Assembly: GCA_001179505.1 (NCBI GenBank)
Contig: CDMY01000158.1
Span: 6,921 to 45,251 of the forward strand
DNA from: Vitrella brassicaformis
Taxonomy: Eukaryota > Sar > Vitrellaceae
Length of the DNA stretch: 38,331 nt
Direction: 5' to 3'
Shown: positions 1 through 11,875 of the stretch, piece after piece
Position numbering within the stretch: position 1 is the stretch's first letter
Layout of the letters: the number at the start of each line of letters is the position of its first letter
Made by a program: the position numbers and the translations under genes
Notes under the pieces: generated by a model
Databases searched by the model: none
Told to the model about the DNA's origin: nothing
Seen by the model: the letters and a program-made list of their open reading frames with translations, nothing else

Positions 1-43
1 CCCCCGCCACATCCCCACCCCCAACTCCCACACAAACCGACAG

Positions 44-633
44 GCCCATCGTACGACGACGAGTACGAGAAGCTCAACACGCTGCTGGCTGGTCTCAGCA
101 ACTCAAGGCAGGAGCTGAGGGTGGCCTCTTCCGGCCTGCAGGACGCTATCGCCAGCAAGAAGCTCCGCAACAAGACCAAGGCTCACCGCCGGAAGCACCA
201 CCACGCCCATGCCCACGCCCACATCAGGGGGGCCGGTGCGATGCACAGCGACCGCACACAGAGCGCCTCACCGCAGTCTCGTTCGATGGACCCCACCGCA
301 CGGACGGCCACCCCTATGGAGCTGGAGCGCATTGTCGAGGAGGAGAGCCACCACCAGCACCAGCAGCACCAGCAGCAATTGCATAGGGAGGAGAAGGCCA
401 GTGAGAAGCTGCCGCCCCTGGCACCCAAGAGGGCCGTTATCATGACCGGCGGGCCACCCATCCCCCACCTCAAGCAGCAGCAGCAGCAGCAGGAGCGCAC
501 CGCGACCACGGGGGGCAGCATTGACACGACCCCGACACAGCCGGTGTCTGCCTTGAGGGCGCGGTTCAACGCGGCGAGTGCGAGCGGATCGTCTCCCAAG
601 GTCCAGACTGAGAGGAACGGGGGGATGCAGTAG
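44..633 (+). CDS. C-terminal exon of an unknown low-complexity protein (5' end outside window)
   Basis: The window opens in an intron that ends with CAG at 41-43. The reading frame is then open from 44 to a TAG at 631-633, giving about 196 residues. The exon begins with a short charged stretch (YDDEYEKLNTLLAGLSNSRQ) that could be the end of a coiled coil. It continues as disordered sequence: a His/Ala run (HHHAHAHAHI) near 200-225, a His/Gln run near 350-380, a six-Gln run encoded by CAG repeats at about 474-493, then Pro- and Ser-rich segments. No catalytic or binding motif is visible and I do not recognise a family. It is convergent with the GCN5 gene. That this is a coding C-terminus rests on the acceptor, the long open frame and its amino-acid make-up; the function is unknown. 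Confidence 0.65.
474..494 (+). repeat. CAG trinucleotide repeat coding for polyglutamine
   Basis: A run of consecutive CAG codons lies inside the terminal exon of the first gene and encodes a Gln tract just before Glu-Arg. Such tracts are prone to length variation. Confidence 0.85.
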
Positions 634-2592
634 CAGACGAGGGAGGGAGGGGGGAGGGGGAGGGCGGAGGAGGGAGGGAGGAAAGTGTATTGCTATTGGT
701 GGACAGCAATTTTGCACACAGGGACGGACAGATGGGGATGGATGTGCGCGGGGTGGATTGGCGGGCGGATCGGATGGGGTTCTTGTGTCGTACATACCAT
801 CCATGTGTGCCGTGTCGTGTGGTGTTGTGTAGGCAAATGTGTGTGCGTACATGTCATGTGATGGATGCGTGGGTCCGTCCGTCCAGCAGCTCTCTATCCC
901 TCCCTCTCTCTAGTTATCTAAATGAATGGCCGCCATTCATCCATCCATCTCTATCCATCTCTACCTACCTACCTATCTGACTGTCTATCTGTCTATCTTT
1001 GAACTGGGCTAAGTGTGTTGTGCTGTGCCCTTTTTATCCTCCTGATCCATCCACGAACCATCACATGGTGTGTTGTGTGAATCAATGGATGTACCATGCG
1101 CCTGTCTGTCTGTCTCTCTCTGAGTGTCGTTTGTCTACACTCACCCACTGGCTCACTCAGTCACTCAGTCACTCATTGTCTAAACCGAGCAAGGGAACAA
1201 GCGGGCAGGACTCACGTCTGTGTGTGTATGCATGCTGTGTGTTGTGTGTTGTGTGTTGTGTGTGTGTGTATGCGTGCTGGGGGTGGATGTATGAGGACTC
1301 CGTTGTGTGCGTGCACTTTGACGTGTTCTGTAGCCGGCTGGTGACCCGCAGCGCTCCTGGTGCACAGAATCAGGAGCACTGCAGCTTCCGAGCCGGCGTC
1401 AGAATACCACAGATGCGCGGCACGACAGGCAGGGGAGGAAGGAAGCGTTGAGAGAGAGAGAACGAGTGGAAGACATCGGCGTTGCTACAACAGCCCCCCT
1501 CTCTGTGCGCCCACTTGTCTGTCCCGCACCTGCTGCGTCGAGTGGTCAGCTCACCCAGGCAGCGCTTGCACGCGCTGCCTGAGCTGTCTTTTTCACGTAC
1601 CAGCTGTAGGATGACGCCTGCACAGCACAAGAGGGGAGCGGGGCGATGGATGGATGGATGGACGAATGTCTGCTGTTCGTTCGATTCGATGGAGCCTGGA
1701 AGGGTGTTTGTGGTGTTTTTGGTGCAAGCCATCCCTGCATGAGTGTTTTAGGCTTTGTGCTGCCCGCCTGCCTCCCTGCCTGACCTGCACGGCACTTTTT
1801 CCCTCCCCTCTCTCTCCTGTTTGTCTCCCCTCCCTCCCTCCCTCCCTCCCTGCCTGAGTTGCATTCCTTCCTTGCGTACACATTTTTGTCATGAATGCAA
1901 TGCATCCCATCCCGTATGTATGTGTGGCTGTGTTGTCTGTCTGTGTATGTAGCACATTTATTGGGGCGTGGCGCCCTCGATTACTTTTGTTGCGCCTACC
2001 ACACGCTCAGAGAGAGACAGAGAGAGGGAAGGACAGTCCGTGTGTTGGTTCGGCTTGTCTTGTCTTGTCTTGTGTAACACATGCATGCATGGCTCACGTG
2101 TGTGTGTAGGGGAGGACCAAGTGTTCTGTTCTGTGTGTACTTTTGTACTTTATCTTTATCTACTGCTGCCACGAGCTGCGAAGGAGCGATTTTGTACAGA
2201 CAGATGAGTGAGCGAAGGGAGGGGTGTCTGGATGGATGGATGGATGGATCGTTGGGGGTTTTGTATTCTCCCTCGATGGATTGGTCTGTGTGTGTGTATG
2301 TGTGTGTGTGTGACGCAGCGAGGTGAGAGAGATGCAGGCAGGCGACTGAAAGACCCTTCATTCAGAGACCCCTCACTGACTGACTCTATTCTTCATTCAT
2401 GAAGTGTCTTGGATACACTCGTGAGTGAATGAATGAGTATCTCATTGGTCGAGGCCCCGCCTGCACCGCCAGTCAGTTAGCGAATTGCCGAGTGATCGCA
2501 CACATAGCGCACAGAGCGCACACCACACACGCGTGACATACATGACCACTGACTGACTGGGACGGACAGATAAAAAGACACTATCAACCATA
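634..2592. other. Convergent spacer, no gene seen; microsatellite-rich
   Basis: This 1.96-kb stretch separates the stop of the first gene (+) from the stop of GCN5 (-), so it must hold both 3' UTRs. It contains GAGG-type runs (637-685), CATC/ATCT repeats (930-1000), CTGT/TGTG runs (1100-1275), CCTC repeats (about 1826-1852) and ATGG repeats (1646-1662, 2230-2250). All open frames here translate to repeat-derived Cys/Val, Leu/Ser or His/Thr strings without plausible splice partners. I see no RNA gene. Confidence 0.6.
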
Positions 2593-5500
2593 TCATTCGA
2601 CAATGGCCTCATATTTCTCCCATATGAAGCTGACAGACAGACAGGCGAACAAACGGCCGTCGATCCATCCATCCATTGGCCCGCTGTGTGTCCTGCCTGC
2701 CTGCCTGCCTGCCTTGCTTTGCCCGCCTCGCCTCGCATGGCCTACCTGTAAAGTTCGTCGGCGCACTTGCAGTAGACCGTCTCGGCACTGTTGTACAGCC
2801 TGCAGTTGTCGAACATGAGTTTGAGCTCGGCGCCGAAGGTGGCCTTGTCCGGGAACTCTGAGGGAGTGAAACCATCCATACATCCATCCATCCACAAATC
2901 AGCCAACCGAGGCAGGCAGGCTCGCTTACCGTGGTTCTTGACCTTCTTCTGCATCGTGCTCAAATCTGCCCACCACGAGTCCCATCAGGCACTCACTGGC
3001 TGCAGCTGTGTGTGTATGTGTGTGTGTGTGTGTGTGTGTCCGACTGAGTGGCATGCCCACCCACCCACCCACCCACCTGTGGGATGTGTGATGACCTGGT
3101 AGTAGTCGGGCGCCTCAGCCAAGGTCACCGGCTTCTGCACACATACATACCCAACACACACATCCCATTCATTCCAGGAGGCACAGCCAGCCAGCCACCG
3201 ACCCACTCCCTGACTGACTCACTGACCCTGAAGGGCCACGACTTGGGGTGGTTGACGAGTGCCTTGAGGATGGCCGTGAACTGCTCCTCCAAAGACTGGT
3301 GGTCCGCACTGCACACATCACACACCACACACACCACATCTCCATGCGATGCTTGTGTGTGTGTGTGTATGCGTGGGTAAGGGGCGCGTACGCGGTCTTC
3401 TGGCGCTTCGCAGGGTTGTCCTTCCACCCAGCATTCACTGCACACAAACGACGTCGCGTAAGAGAGAGAGAGAGAGAGAGAGTGGGTGTGGGGGGATGGG
3501 TGGGGGGGGATGGGGGCTGATGTGTGTGTCTTGTGTGTCGGTGGTTTCTTCTCTACTTACCGACTCCGGGTATGTCTGATGGGTGTAGAGGTACGCCGGG
3601 GTTGGTCACGAAGTACTGGATGCCCTCGAAGGACGTCTTGGACTTGTGCAGCATGATCTGCTCAAACAACCACTGAACTCACACACACACATACACACAC
3701 AGAGAGACGGACCGACCGACCGATCCACACCACATGGTGTTCGAATGTTGATGTGTGTGTGTGTGTGTGTGTGTGGTTTGCGTTAGTACGTTCTTCTGGA
3801 GTTTGATCATATCCCCGATCTTCCTGTAGTTGACCAGGCTCGATATGCGGCACTCCATCAACGTGCCTGACACACAACAACACAAACACCGACACACACC
3901 ACGGTCACACGAGTGAGTGCATCGAGTGCACTCCTTCCTACTCGTTCCTATGCTGTGTGTGATGCACTGCACTGACCCCCGTCGTATTCCTTGATATAGC
4001 CGCTGTGACGGTCCTTGGGCAGTGACACCGTCTTGGTGAAACCCTGAACAAACGGTGAAATAAATGGCATGCACGCGTGTGTGCGCATGGCCCGCCCCTT
4101 GTCCGTCCGATGGCCATACATCACGGGCCATCCCTACTCACTCCTTCACCCACCTGTTTCTGGAAGTATCCGATGGCGAAGTTGTCGGCAAACGTGAGGA
4201 AGTAGTCAATACCTGCACTCCCCCATCCATCCAATCGATGGATGGGCCCGTGCGAGTGAGTCTCTGTGTGGTGTAGGTACCGTACCAGTGCCCATGGTCT
4301 TGACATATTCCTTCAGGTGGTTCATCAGACGAGTGCCGTAACCCTACACAACACACATCCCACACACCACACACACACACCCCACACACACACACAGGTG
4401 TCAACGCGCCGTAATGGCTCGTGTGGGTTGGGTGGTTGGCTTAATTTGTGTGGGCGAGCACCGTTCGTCCTTACCTTGACCTGCTCGGTGGACGTGATGG
4501 CCAGGAAGGCAATCTCAGCGAAACGCTGCACACACACCGAAACCAGGAAGGAACGTGCAGACAGAAACACACACGCCGTGTGTATGTGTGTGTGCGTACT
4601 ACCTGCTCGAAGAAGGGCCTGAAGCAGATGCCCCCGATAATCTTGTCCTGGACACACGACACGACACGACACGACACACGCATATATCCGTCCATCCATC
4701 CAGGCAGCAGGCCGTCCTCTCTTGGCGCATTTATTGCTGCACTCACTGATTGCCGTTCGTGTGTGTGAGTAGATAGCCCACCTTACCTTTTTCTTGAGGC
4801 AGTATGAGAAGTGTTTCCTGTCAAAGACGAGCCGCACGATGTACTCCCGGGGCATCTTGGGCAACTGACGCGAGAAGATGTTCTGACACACACACACACA
4901 CACACACAATGGGGGGATACACACAACACACGTGTGTGCGTCAACTCAACATACGCATGCATTTGTGTGGAGTGGATGACGTGACGCCAGCCAACCTACC
5001 TTGAGGTGGACAAGCTTCATGAGATTTTCCCGCGACCCATCGTTGGATATGCACTCGAACCATATGATGCCTGCACACACACATAGACACATAGACAACA
5101 TGCACACCACAGATGGATGGATGGATGGATGGAGGGATGGAGGGATGGAGGAAGGGATGGGCCGGTGGCGGTGCGTACCCAGGTCCTCCTCCGCCTTGCC
5201 CCCCGAGTCGCGCAGCAAGAAGCCCAGACCACTCTGAACACACCACATTCATGTCACACAGAGAGACGTAGCATAGCACGCAGTTATGATGCACCTTCTT
5301 CATGACACACGAACCTCTGATGCAAGGAAGCTCTCCGGGCTGGGCGCCGGGCCCTGACCACCCTGACCCTCAGCGGCAGCGGCCAACAACCTCTGCAGGC
5401 ACACAACCACATACGCACACACACAGATGGATGGACCCCCACACGCACGCACAGTGGGAGTCCATCTATCTATCTATCTATCTACCCTTTCTAGGTCATC

Positions 5501-7195
5501 AGCGACGGCAGGGTCTTCAGCGGTGCATTCCGCGGCCAGCTGACACAACATCTGACGGAAGCGGTCCTCACCCAACACCGGCACCACAACACCTGCGCAC
5601 ACCACACACGTGTGTGTGTCGGTGTCTGTCTTTGTGTGTGCATGCCTGTGGATGGGCTGTGCGTGCGTGCTTACCTCTGAGGCCCCTGGCGGTCTCGTGT
5701 GTGTGTGTCTGCAGGAAGGTGAGCATCATGGTGCGGCCGAAGAAGGACGTGATGCGGTGGCCCTGCAGCCGCTCGCACGTCATGAAACGACTGTACCTGA
5801 CCGACGGACGACACGCACGACACACATGAAGGACAGACACGTGTGTTGTGTACAGTACACTCTCCAAGGGAAATGCGCACGTGCGTACATACTCGGCGTA
5901 TCTTTCGCGATACCGCTCGAGCTCCGCCTCATCCTACACAGACACACACACACACACACACATTGAGGCACACACACTCTATCTGTGTCCACCACACACA
6001 CGAATGTCTGTCTGTGGTTACTTACCTTCTGTGCGCCTCCTTTGCTGGCGTATGCCTCGGGGTCTGTGAGGGGCAGGGTGTCGACGAAGCGCTTCATGGC
6101 CTGCAGCAGCGACCCGTAGTCGGCCGACTGGTGCAAAACGCACTCGTCGCGCTTCCGCTTCTGAACACACACACACGCACACACGAGGTAGTGCAAATCA
6201 TGCATCGGCAAGGTGGTCGCATCCATCGCATCCATGGCAGCGATTGACCTACCCACCAGTGGGTTGGGCATCGTCCTCTCCAACACCGAACGCAGAAGCT
6301 GACATGACATGACATGACACACACACATACATGCATAGGATACACACATGCATTGCAAACGGGCCATCCATCCATTCGTCCACTGCACACTGCATCCCTC
6401 CCATCCGTCGATTCGATCAACCGCACCTACCTCTTCAATAGTGCATCCATTGTCTAGTTCAGCGTCCCTCGTGGCCTTCCACCGCACATCATCCCCCTCC
6501 CCTCTGCCGCCCTCACCCTTACCCCTACCCTCAGCCACACCCACACCCATGCTCTCATCTCTATCGCCAGCAGCAGCCGGTGCTGCAGCCGCCGCCGTCA
6601 CTGCTGGTGGTAGTGGTGGTGGAGGTGGTGGTGGTGGTGCGGCAGATGCTGCTGCTGGTGCTGGTGTGCCATCGAGCACCCTGAGCTCTTGGGGCAGGGG
6701 GGGCGGCGGCATCAGCGCACGGTCGAAACTACTGCTAGATGAGGACGCCCCCTGACAGAGGCACGAAACACACACAACACATTCATCGCATCATGACAGT
6801 GCAGACGTGAGCAAGCGGTGGAGGTGGTTGCCTGTGCCCATAAACAGGCTCACCCGGTGCCCCGGTGTCGGCTCAGGCGGCGTTGGCTCAGGTACTGGTT
6901 GGCCATTGACCTGGTCGGCAGGCGGGCCAGCAGGAGGCTGGGAAGGCTTCTCCCGTTTTCTCTCCCCCCCTCCCACATCCCTCGGCACCGCTGTCGCCCC
7001 GCGGCCACCCTAGAAGAGCAGCAACCATCACAGAGACCTCATGAACAACATGGTGGGCGGTTACACACGAACACGCCACGGTTCTTCGATACCAATGGGT
7101 TCAGCACACGACCATGAGCCCATGCAGCGTACCTGTGCGGGTGGTAGGTCCTGCAGAGGCCCTCCGAAGCCGTTCCATATCGGTGTGGACATCAT
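2593..7195 (-). CDS. GCN5: GCN5-type histone acetyltransferase (GNAT domain plus bromodomain), 25 exons, 708 aa
   Basis: This is the catalytic subunit expected for SAGA-like complexes; it acetylates histone H3 lysines in the nucleus. Exons, 5' to 3': 7195-7133, 7009-6854, 6751-6431, 6298-6257, 6160-6026, 5933-5893, 5796-5675, 5592-5486, 5392-5315, 5233-5179, 5070-5000, 4882-4787, 4647-4603, 4525-4475, 4343-4286, 4212-4154, 4043-3977, 3866-3790, 3672-3561, 3437-3392, 3308-3227, 3134-3077, 2965-2930, 2857-2746, 2629-2593. They sum to 2127 nt with matching phases. Residues 1-180 are Pro/Ala/Gly-rich and disordered; about 180-350 may be a shortened PCAF-N-like region. The HAT core covers about 375-560: FAEIAF holds the expected catalytic Glu448, and QVKGYGTRLMNHL is the acetyl-CoA motif (GYGT 462-465). 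The bromodomain is at about 605-705, with acetyl-lysine-reading Asn682 in NCRLYN. The start is the first of two adjacent ATG codons. Introns are 72-139 nt. Confidence 0.95.
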
Positions 7196-7446
7196 TTCGA
7201 CAGAAAACACGATTTCGTTGATCTACATGACTGCAGCGGCTTCATACTAGTCCACACAGACACCGAAATGAGGGATTTGACACCCGATGCCATTGCGAGC
7301 TTGCAAGGCACGTTGCGATCAGGTGGATTCCTCAAGTGCCAGGGCCATTGTGGCGGCGTCGCAGTCATCGGCAGATCTGCAGGGAGACCGATAGATAGAT
7401 CTCCGGCCGCATCTTTTATCGGCGTGTTCCTTGCGTGGCCAGCGCA
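7196..7446. promoter_or_regulatory. Divergent promoter region between GCN5 and the MFS transporter
   Basis: Only 251 nt separate the two start codons, so both promoters and both 5' UTRs must lie here. A TTGCGAGCTTG motif at 7293-7303 points toward the MFS gene and matches elements upstream of other genes in the window. No TATA-like box is obvious. A spliced 5' UTR exon for the MFS gene is also possible here. Confidence 0.5.
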
Positions 7447-10400
7447 ATGCAGGTGGGCCTGAAGGGGACGGGCAGAGAGGGCCGGACGCAAAGGCCTGTG
7501 TGTGGTCGTGCTGTCTGTCTGTCAGTTGGTGCACTTCCACTCGCCCAAGTCGAATTGGCAGCGATGGATGCCCGTCATCGGCGGATTCCTCGTGCACATG
7601 ACACTCGGTAGGGAGGCAGGGAGGGATAAGCTGATGGATGGATATGGATGCACTGCGGTGGCCACACATAGCCTGCCTGTGTGTGTGCGTGTGGTGTTTG
7701 CCATTGACTGACTGACAGGCACGATGCACTGCTTCGGCAACCTGACCATCTACATGACGTCCTACCTCAGGGAGGAGGGCGGGGAGGACCTCAGATATAA
7801 GGCACGAACGGCACCTACACAACGAACACCGACACACACACGCAGACACCCACCCAACCAACCACGCACGGCATGGCATGCAGACCTGAATGTGCGTGTC
7901 TGTGTGTGTGTGTGTGGCCGGCGATGCGCACATACAGGATACGATATGGATCTACGCGGCGTCGATAGTGTCCCAGGGGCTGTTCGGCACCATCGGCGGA
8001 CAGATGGAGGGATGGATGGGACCCAGACTGTACGCCACGCCACGCCATCTGCACACCACCACCACCAGACAGACAGACAGACCAAGGAATGAATGTATGT
8101 TTGCGTTATGTTGTTGTGTTGTGTGTTGGCAGGGCGACTCTGGTTGGCGGCTGGCTGATGTCAGCTGGCGTGGCGCTGTCCTACTACACGGCACACTCAT
8201 TCATCGGGCTGATGTGAGGACACGTACAGGCACACACCACCCATGGCATGACGCACACGTGCATCGGCGCACCACAAACAAACAAGTGCGTGTGGGTGTG
8301 ACTGCTCGGCTCGGCTCGGCTCGGCCGTTGATTGATCAGTTTGACGTACGGTGTGTTGTGCGGCATCGGCTGTGGTCTGTGCTACCCCGTTCCTCTCGCA
8401 TGTGCCCTCAAATGGCAACCTGACAGGAAGGGACTGGTGAGCTCAGCTGAACGGACTGACGGATGGACGGACGGATGGACAAATGTTGTGTGTGTCCACA
8501 TCCATGGCTCTCTCGTTACTATGTATGGTTGCTGTGCTGTGCTGCAGGTGAGCGGCATTATATTCGTGGGCCGCGGCATGGCCGTCTTTCTGTTCCAGCC
8601 ACTCCAGGTAGGTATGGTCGATAAATGAGGGCAGAGGAATGCATGAGGAGATGCATGCCATGCTCGTATCGTTCGTCCGTAGGTATGTGTGTGTGCACAC
8701 CGGCCGCATCCATCATGATGCGTGTGATTGATTGATGTGTGCACTGCAGATGTGGTGGGTTAACCCATGGGATGAGACGCCTGACTTTGCGCCCGATGAG
8801 AGCAAACGTACGCACCGCACGCACACACACACGGGGGGCAGGACTGATAGGATAACAAACATGCACCGCACCACACCGCACCCGGCCGGGTAGTATTTGC
8901 ATTTGTCCATATCTGTCGTGTGTCCATCAATTCCGTGCATTGATTGCATTGCATTCGTCCATCACTGCCTGCCTGCAGCAACGGAGCGTTACTACACAGC
9001 CCCCGATGTGCTGGACCGAGTGCCCACACTCTTCCTCGCACTCGGGGGCACATTCGCTGCCATACAAGTGAGGCAGTCAGTCAGTCAGTCAGTGAGGGCG
9101 GATGAAGGAAGGCACAGAAAGCACATGGACGGAGATGGATGGATGGATGACGACTGCAGTTGTTGGGCGCGTTGATGCTGTCGAATCCGCCCGATGAGGA
9201 CCGCGACGAACCGCGGAAATTCCTCAGCGAACAGACATCAGTGAGTCGGTCGGTCGGGATGCAGGCAGGCAGCTCGCGAATTTCGTGGGAGTGGAGTCCT
9301 GTGTGTGGTGGGTTGCCTCGTTCAGGGTATAGGTTTGTCGATGGATTTGCAGCTGAGCACTGGTCAGCTGCTGTGCTCGTTCGCCTTTTGGCTGCTGTGG
9401 CTCATGATGTTCTTCAACTGGCAGGCAGTCGCCTTCTCACAAGTAGGCAGCTCAGGGAAGGGGACGGGAGCCATTCCACGCCGTGGCAGAGCAGAATACA
9501 CACATCACATGTCTGTCTGTCATCTATCTCTGTGTTCGTTCGTTCCTTTGCCTGTGTGTGACTCCCATTAGGTGTTTTGGAAGGTGTTGGGTTTCCAGGA
9601 CGTCGACAACGTCATGGACAGCAGATTGACCATACTTGGTCGGGGCGGAACACACACATACCATACACACATGGACACACACATACACATATACACACAT
9701 CTCTGTCGAGGTCTGTGCGGTGTCGGGTCGGCAGGCAGCGTTGCGTGGTTCCTCAACACGGTGGGCCGCGTGTTCTGGGGCACTCTCGGCGACAGATGCG
9801 GCTTCAAATGCGCCATGGTACGTGCGCATGACATGAGAGCTCTACACGAGACATGCATGACTTGGTCGAAGTCGGTGTGTGTGGCCCGTCCAAATGCAAT
9901 GCACGCAATGGAATGCCTGCCTCTCTCTAGAGCTTGATGTGTTTGTTGATGAGCGTCTTCATCGGCACCATCACACTCGCCGCTGAGCTGGGCGGATTCT
10001 GGGCATATGCCGTCTGGTACGGTACACACATATACCACTCACACACACAAACTGCTGTGAAGACTCTCTCTGTCTGTCTGTCTGTCTGTCTGTTGGCACC
10101 CTCAGGATGTGTGTGATCTTCATGGCCCATGGGGGTGCGTTCGCCATCTTCCCAGCCGTCACTGCCGACACGTTCGGCAAAAAGGCAGGCCGAGCCGAGC
10201 ACAAAACCACCACACGCACACTCGAGGGAGGGAGGACACGTAAGTGTCAGTCACGTGTGTGTCCGCATCACATCCATCAGAACTTCGGTCCCGCGTTCGG
10301 GCTGCTCTTCACCGCTCGGGCGGTGGCGTCAATCGTGCACGCGCTCGGCGCTCAGGTAGGTGCGTCCGCCGCAGCGCGCGGTCTTTCCTCCTCCTGTCGA

Positions 10401-10679
10401 TGTATGTCCATCGTGCTGTCTGTCTGTGTGGTATGCGCAGTATTTGATCGACACGTCTGGCGTCCACGGCATGGCCGAGGTGGTGGCCGCATGCACATTC
10501 GTCAGGTATACACGTAGATGGAGGGAGGGAGGGAGGGAGGGAGGGAGGATGGACGGCGTCTTGTGTTGATTCATGTGTGGCTGTGTTTGGTAAACGTGTG
10601 TGTGTGTGTGTGTGTGTGCAGTCTGCTGCTGGCACTGGTGTTCAAGCCGAGCTACTACCGCAGACCGGCCGCGTTCTGA
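7447..10679 (+). CDS. Major facilitator superfamily transporter (oxalate/formate antiporter-like), 18 exons, 452 aa
   Basis: A polytopic secondary carrier. Exons: 7447-7452, 7526-7607, 7719-7801, 7938-8029, 8133-8213, 8340-8436, 8548-8607, 8750-8807, 8979-9067, 9160-9240, 9326-9442, 9572-9638, 9735-9817, 9931-10016, 10106-10184, 10281-10355, 10441-10505, 10622-10679; total 1359 nt, phases consistent. Membrane helices come in MFS order: WMPVIGGFLVHMTLG, IWIYAASIVSQGLFG, TLVGGWLMSAGVALSYY, GVLCGIGCGLCYPVPLA, a central loop, then LLCSFAFWLLWLMMFF, SVFIGTITLAAELGGFWAY, VIFMAHGGAFAIFPAV and VVAACTFVSLLLALVF. Family signatures include GGQMEGWMGPR after the first helices, GRVFWGTLGDRCGF, and NFGPAFGLLFTARAVAS, which resembles the NFG...YG segment of the OFA subfamily. 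The substrate cannot be read from sequence. The first exon (ATG CAG only) is the least certain part. Two introns have GC donors (at 7802 and 10185). Confidence 0.88.
10515..10620 (+). repeat. GAGG and TG microsatellites inside an MFS intron
   Basis: The last MFS intron holds a GAGG/GGGA run at about 10518-10548 and a TG run at about 10594-10620 that ends directly in the 3' splice site CAG. The TG run takes the place of a polypyrimidine tract. Confidence 0.8.
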
Positions 10680-11875
10680 ACACTGACTTGATGGATGGAT
10701 TGATGTGCACATGTATGTATGTATGTATGCATGTGTGAGTGTGTCGAGCGTCTGCTTAGGCTTTTATGTGTGTGTCTGTGTGTGCAGTGAGTGCAGTGAG
10801 CGCAACAGAGTCAGCCAGCGGTTTATGTGTGTGTCTGCCTGAGGGGCTGTGGGTGGGTGGATGTGAATATAGCGGTAGGTATCGACCAACCAGCCGATCT
10901 AAAAAGGAAGGGGATTGATTAGTTCCGTCTCTGTTATGTTGATATGTATGTATGTGTGTATGTATGTGCCTTCCTTTCTGCTCTCTCCCTTTCTCTCTCC
11001 CCCTCTCTCTCTCTGTTTCCTTTGGCGCGTGCCTGTGTGTACAGATCTCATATTTTGCATTCGTTCAGCTAGTCATCATCATGGCCGGTGTGTCGACACT
11101 CTTGATTAGTTCACCTTGGCACCAAAACAGACATTGCAATCAAGGTCCCAGTGTGTCGCAGCTCACACTCACACACCACACCCACGTATGTATGTATGAG
11201 TCGAAAAACGAACAGCTGCGCTGCAGCAGCAGTAGCGGGCGGCATGGCATGGCATGGCCTGCACACGGGCACACACAGGCAGGGAGGAAGGGAGGGAGGG
11301 AGGAGTCGCACAGAGAGACCTCCAAGCCAACCAACCACACAGTTATCGCACACACAAATCATCGACCATCTGACACACAAGACACACAAAAGCTTGGAGG
11401 GAAGTCCCCACAATATATTAGGACAATAGTCGGCCGCCACACCACACGACACCTCTCACACGCAATTTTCACATCCATGCAGAAATTGGCGGGTGTAATT
11501 GACACATCTGTATAAACATCAAACCCACCCTCCCCCCACTCACGCTCAATGGAATGTGTGTGTCTAGTCACACACACACACACTCACACAGACACGTACG
11601 CAAACACCGCCCACAGCACATCCCGGACCGCTTTGGGTCGGATGCATTGAATGCACAGCTGGCCACCCGCCCATATCAACAAACACCAAAGAGCCACACA
11701 CACACAGACAGACAGACAGACACAAAACATCTCGGACGGACGGCTCAGTCAGTGCTTCCGTCCGCACCACATCACACCACACCACACCACATCACCAGCA
11801 TAGCAAATTATGAGAGATGATATAAACCACCCCATCCATGTATCCATCCATCCATCCGTGCGTCAATCTCACACA
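10680..11875. other. Convergent spacer between MFS transporter and GH97 genes, no gene seen
   Basis: About 1.2 kb holding both 3' UTRs. It contains TG/ATGT runs (10703-10770, 10943-10970), a CT-rich block (10978-11020), an ATGGC-type run near 11243-11260, a CAGA run (11706-11722) and CACA/ACACC repeats (11570-11600, 11765-11800). The open frames are repeat-derived, and no convincing exon or RNA gene is visible. Confidence 0.6.

Noticed and set aside
1000-2400. Open frames rich in Cys/Val or His/Thr in the first spacer
   Set aside because: They are translations of TG/CA microsatellites, overlap in several frames on both strands, and have no domain or splice support.
3000-3040. Telomere-like or centromeric repeat
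   Set aside because: The TG/CA runs are short dispersed microsatellites in introns, with no long satellite structure or telomeric unit.
4325-4924. 199-aa minus-strand open frame
   Set aside because: It runs through GCN5 exons and introns that happen to lack stops; the intron parts are repeat-coded. The spliced model explains the conserved pieces.
5780-6775. 331-aa minus-strand open frame as a single gene
   Set aside because: It contains real GCN5 exons but reads through introns (CA-repeat-coded Cys/Val) and leaves the GCN5 frame at its end.
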